A stretch of DNA of 64,000 nt. Origin: Archangium violaceum Cb vi76 (lineage in GTDB: Bacteria > Myxococcota > Myxococcia > Myxococcales > Myxococcaceae). The position numbers and the translations under genes were made by a program. The notes under the pieces were generated by a model. It was not told the origin of the DNA and ran no database searches. It saw nothing but the letters and a program-made list of their open reading frames with translations. This document shows, one piece after another, positions 60,909 to 64,000 of the stretch (the first letter of the stretch is position 1; every line of letters starts with the position of its first letter). The stretch covers positions 1 through 64,000 of the forward strand of contig NZ_JPMI01000079.1 in NCBI RefSeq assembly GCF_000733295.1. Direction: 5' to 3'.

Positions 60909-62357
60909 ATGCGGAGCGCGCGTCTCGGGGCCCTGCTGTTGTTGCTCGCCGGGTGTCTCCGGGGGGCGGGCCCCGCCGCGCCCGAGGCCCCGGGCAGTCT
61001 CGTGGGCCAGACGTTGCCGCTGCTGCCCTCGCCGAATCTGCGGCTGGTGGTGGAGGGGAAGCTGAATGGGCGTCCGGTGCCGGTGGTGCTGGACGTGGCC
61101 CGGGGGCTCTCGGCGGTGTCCTCGGCCTGCTGGGATGAGAAGAAACCGCCTCCGCCCGTGATGGGCTCGGCGCGCGTGCCGGATGTCTACGGCGTGCCCG
61201 GGACCCTGCGTGACTGGCCCCTGGTGCGCCTGCCGGGCCTGCGCGTGGGCGGCATCAACCTGGGGCCTCGGGGCATGGGGCTCACCGATGAGCGGGCCTG
61301 CGCGGTGACGCTGGGGGCCGATGTGCTCGCCGCCTATGCGTTCACGGTGGACCCGCTGCGCCGGGAGATCACCTTCGAGAAGTCTCGCCCGCGCGCGGAG
61401 CACCTCGCCGACGCGGCCGCTGACGGTGGGGATCCCGCCGAGGAGGTGCACTGGCTCGAGCTCGCGAGGGACCCGGTGGGTGACTGGCCACTGCTGGCGG
61501 CGCGGGTGACGCAGGGAGAGTCGGCCCTCACGGGGCCCTTCGTGCTGGGCTCGCGCGAGCCCTTCTCGCGGCTGGCGATGGGGGCCTCCGAGGCGCGGGG
61601 ATTCCAGGCGCTGGAGACGGCCGCCAACCTGCCGCCGAGGGCCTACCTGGTGGACGCGGTGGAGGTGACGTCGGGCGTGGGGGTGACGCCCCTGGTGCTG
61701 GAGGCCGGAGTGGGTTGGAGGAACCCGACCACGCTGGGCCGGCTGGGGCCGGACGTCTGGGGCCGCTTCCGCGCCACGGTGGATGTGCAGGGGGACACGC
61801 TGGTGCTGCGCCAGCCGCGCGTGCAGGCCGCCGAGGGCCGCCAGCGTTGCGCGCGTCCGGGCTCCCAGAATCCGGAGGAGGCGCGTGAGGAATCCTGCTT
61901 CGGGCTGCACGTGCGGAGGGGGGCGGACGGCCGGATGGCCCTCACGAGCGCGGTGTTCCGCGACCTGCCCGAGGGCGGGCGGGTGCACGTGGAGCCACTG
62001 GGCGAGGACGGCAAGCCGCTGGCGCTGGACTGCCAGGTGGGGTTCTCATTCTCACCCACGAGCCGGGGTGTGACGACCCAACACCTGGTGCCATGGCCGA
62101 GGCTGACGCAGACGATGCCGGAGTGCGCCGAGGCCTTGAAGTCGGTGCGCGGGTACGCGCTGGCGCTGTTCGAGGAAGGGCAGCTCCAGGAGTGCCCGAA
62201 CGCGTGCATCTTCGTGCACCAGGGGAGCACGCGGCGCACGGTATGTGAGTGCCAGCCGACGCCACTGGGAGACGCGGTGGCGGTGCCCCAGCGGAGCAAG
62301 ACGTCGAAGCCGCCGACGAAGAAGGAGCGCGAGCAGGAGCCCGAGGACCCGCGCTAA
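60909..62357 (+). CDS. Lipoprotein with degenerate aspartic-protease-like fold
   Basis: A 482-residue predicted lipoprotein (LLLLLAGC). The mature part shows two beta-rich units, the first with GRPVPVVLDVARGLSAVS, which resembles the retropepsin-like VPFLLDTGA strand but with D-V-A instead of D-T/S-G. A second unit follows at about residue 165. The C-terminus has a Cys-rich segment (PECAEAL, ECPNACIF, RTVCECQP). The resemblance is by inspection and may be accidental. It is three bases after lolA, so it may be a lipoprotein-pathway partner. Confidence 0.7.
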   Translation: MRSARLGALLLLLAGCLRGAGPAAPEAPGSLVGQTLPLLPSPNLRLVVEGKLNGRPVPVVLDVARGLSAVSSACWDEKKPPPPVMGSARVPDVYGVPGTLRDWPLVRLPGLRVGGINLGPRGMGLTDERACAVTLGADVLAAYAFTVDPLRREITFEKSRPRAEHLADAAADGGDPAEEVHWLELARDPVGDWPLLAARVTQGESALTGPFVLGSREPFSRLAMGASEARGFQALETAANLPPRAYLVDAVEVTSGVGVTPLVLEAGVGWRNPTTLGRLGPDVWGRFRATVDVQGDTLVLRQPRVQAAEGRQRCARPGSQNPEEAREESCFGLHVRRGADGRMALTSAVFRDLPEGGRVHVEPLGEDGKPLALDCQVGFSFSPTSRGVTTQHLVPWPRLTQTMPECAEALKSVRGYALALFEEGQLQECPNACIFVHQGSTRRTVCECQPTPLGDAVAVPQRSKTSKPPTKKEREQEPEDPR

Positions 62358-62370
62358 CCCCTGTCCCCCC

Positions 62371-62410
62371 ATTTCCCCTCGCCCTCCGGGAGAGGGTCGG
62401 GGTGAGGGTG
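62371..62410. repeat. Dispersed palindromic repeat, copy D
   Basis: A single unit (CCCTCTCC-like, CCTCCGGGAGAGGGTCGGGGTGAGGG) of the family found at 18574, 34876 and 38765, here between two tandem genes of the same strand. Confidence 0.75.
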
Positions 62411-62457
62411 CCACGGACCCCGGGTTCCCCTCTGGAAGCGGTATAAGGCGGGCCGGA

Positions 62458-63909
62458 ATGTCCCGAGAGCCGCAGGCCTCACCTGCCCCCCCGCGCGAGT
62501 CCTGGAAGATCGTCCTCCTGTTGGTGGCCTGGGGGAGCTTCGCCGCGTGGTGCGTGAGCGGCATTCCTCCCGCCGTGGATCTGCCCGCCCACGCGGCCCA
62601 GATGCAGACACTCGCGGAACTGCTCCGGGGCAACCCCCAGGTATCCACTTACTACGAGGCGCACTTCCCGCTCGGCTACGGGCTGCCCATCTGGCTCTTC
62701 CTGCCGGTGACGCTGCTGACGAATGGGGCCTTCGCGGCGCGGCTGGCCGCGTGGACGGCCTTGATGCTCTTTCCCCTGGCCCACCTGGCGTTCACTCGCG
62801 TCCTGCACCGGCCCGCGTGGACGGTGGTGTTCGGGCTCCCGCTCGCCTTCAACATCTCCTATTGGTACGGCTTCCTGCCGAGCCTCTTCTCCCTGCCGCT
62901 GGCCCTGCTGTCGCTCGCGCTCTACCTGCACGCGCTGCGCGGCTCCGGACGCACGGTGGGGGCGGTGGTGGGGCTCGCGCTCCTGTCCACGGCGACGATG
63001 CTCTCTCACCTCGTGGCCTTCGGAGCCCTCGGTGTCGGCGTGGCCGCGCTCGCACTCACCTCCGATGACCGGAGACGGGCGATAGGTCTCGCCGCCGCGG
63101 GGCTCGCGCTTCCCCTGGCGCTCTGTGCGACCCGCGTGCTGACGCTCGCATCGAGGGCCGTCACCCCCGGCAACCACATGGCCACGGACTATGGCTGGGG
63201 CTCCCACTTCAACTGGCTGCTGCGCAACTACCGCCCCGAGGGCCGTCTCGCCGTCATCGGCCCGGTGCTGGTGACGCTGGTGTTCGTGGCGGCGTACCTG
63301 CGCCACCGGCGCGAGGAGCCTCGGGCGCCCTGGGTGCTCTTCCTCGCGTTGGGGGCCCTCTTCCTGGTGACGCCCAAGGCGCTCTCGGGCGCATGGCTCA
63401 TCCACGTGCGCCTGCCCGTGCTCGCGGGCATCGTCGCCCTCGTGCTGGTGGACCCGGTGCGCATCGAGCGGCGGCTGCGAATCCTGTTGCTGCTCGTGGT
63501 GGTGGCGTCACTCGCGGAGACGGCGCGCTACCACTGGCGCTTCAAGCTGGAGGTGGCGGGACTCGAGACACTGGTGGCGAGCCCTCCGCCGCCGGGAGTG
63601 CACGGCTACGTCTCTCTCGTGGGAAACCGGGCCCAGGGAAGCCGCCTCGTCTACCTGGAGCACCTGGGCCAGTGGTGGACGGCGACGCAGGGCGGGGTGG
63701 GGCACCACTTCTTCGCCGATGCGGATCACCAACCGGTGCGCTTCCGTCCGGGCCAGTCGCTGCCCCAATGGATGGACGCGGGCTCCGCGGAGCAGCTGGC
63801 GCCCTTCCGCGCCCTGCTGGTGTACGGGGATGCGCCGCTGCCCGGAACCCTCGAGGGCTTCGAGGAGACCGGGCGCGCGGGCTCGTGGCTCCGCCTGGAG
63901 CGGCGCTGA
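62458..63909 (+). CDS. Polytopic membrane protein, GT-C-like
   Basis: A 483-residue membrane protein with about nine hydrophobic segments. The first is followed by a long loop (VDLPAHAAQMQTLAELLRGNPQVSTYYEAHFPLGYG), with aromatic and acidic residues of the type seen in lipid-linked-sugar glycosyltransferases. Other TM stretches include NISYWYGFLPSLFSLPLALLSLALYLHAL (given in part) and LRILLLLVVVASLAETARY. The C-terminal 120 residues are periplasmic-looking. The family is not named. The ATG at 62458 follows repeat copy D; a weak ribosome binding site. Confidence 0.7.
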   Translation: MSREPQASPAPPRESWKIVLLLVAWGSFAAWCVSGIPPAVDLPAHAAQMQTLAELLRGNPQVSTYYEAHFPLGYGLPIWLFLPVTLLTNGAFAARLAAWTALMLFPLAHLAFTRVLHRPAWTVVFGLPLAFNISYWYGFLPSLFSLPLALLSLALYLHALRGSGRTVGAVVGLALLSTATMLSHLVAFGALGVGVAALALTSDDRRRAIGLAAAGLALPLALCATRVLTLASRAVTPGNHMATDYGWGSHFNWLLRNYRPEGRLAVIGPVLVTLVFVAAYLRHRREEPRAPWVLFLALGALFLVTPKALSGAWLIHVRLPVLAGIVALVLVDPVRIERRLRILLLLVVVASLAETARYHWRFKLEVAGLETLVASPPPPGVHGYVSLVGNRAQGSRLVYLEHLGQWWTATQGGVGHHFFADADHQPVRFRPGQSLPQWMDAGSAEQLAPFRALLVYGDAPLPGTLEGFEETGRAGSWLRLERR

Positions 63910-63926
63910 GGAGGGTTCGGCCTTGC

Positions 63927-64000
63927 TCAGTTGATGTCGACCGAGCCGGCCTTGATGCGGTGCGTGCCTCGGGCGCGTGTCTCCACGGTGGCCCCACGGA
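63927..64000 (-). CDS. Partial C-terminus of a gene running off the window
   Basis: On the minus strand, the last codons read ...RGATVETRARGTHRIKAGSVDIN, then TGA at 63927-63929. The segment is 24 codons with plausible composition, convergent with the gene ending at 63909 (17-base gap). The gene would extend beyond the right edge. Too short to identify. Confidence 0.35.
   Translation of the reverse strand, partial: RGATVETRARGTHRIKAGSVDIN

Overview
The window looks like a piece of a myxobacterial chromosome, probably of the Cystobacter/Archangium group. The GC content is very high with strong third-position GC bias, there is a DUF2378 gene (a family I know only from myxobacteria), lipoproteins are numerous, and SNF2 and TonB proteins have myxobacterial styles. 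The genus is inferred, since no rRNA or tRNA gene is visible. Almost every real gene has long open shadow frames on the other strand, so calls rest on recognisable protein families, ribosome binding sites and continuity.

Layout. Positions 1-882 are non-coding or decayed. Then come priA and a giant pseudo-receiver/coiled-coil/J-like protein (883-7688), a TIG-like lipoprotein, def and nth (overlapping 3' ends), an M23 peptidase, an HU gene, a beta-helix lipoprotein, an alpha/beta hydrolase, pssA, cinA with a GT-C-like membrane protein, a DUF1285 protein, recA, plsC, NDH-2, a ComM-like ATPase, a membrane protein and the DUF2378 gene (to 25220). At 25273-31227 lies an energised outer-membrane uptake module: tonB, exbB and two exbD genes on the minus strand, diverging from a TonB-dependent receptor, which is followed by its partner lipoprotein. 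The stretch 32295-42015 carries a radical SAM protein, a helical protein, an orphan PD-(D/E)XK protein with DUF4920, DUF2752, plsY, RlmL-like, a monooxygenase-like protein and ftsK. The stretch 42199-45756 holds a zinc-ribbon protein and the gatCAB operon.

An accessory patch follows: an exported restriction-endonuclease-fold toxin with a candidate immunity gene (45794-47294), a Tat-type amine oxidase, a lipoprotein and a SNF2 helicase with a SWIM zinc finger (to 53381). Then come a three-repeat protein of unknown role, a beta-barrel protein, a 2OG-Fe(II) oxygenase and two related Cys-rich lipoproteins. The window closes with the ribosome/GTPase cluster rplU-rpmA-obg (Obg carries a histone-H1-like tail), a TrmH-type methyltransferase, lolA, a lipoprotein with a degenerate aspartic-protease look and a second membrane protein.

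Themes worth following: a dispersed palindromic repeat family (four loci), four convergent gene pairs with overlapping coding ends, an unusual hairpin that contains the DUF2378 start codon and also ends the exb operon, and several non-canonical domain additions (FtsK insertion, Obg tail, degenerate receiver and J domains).
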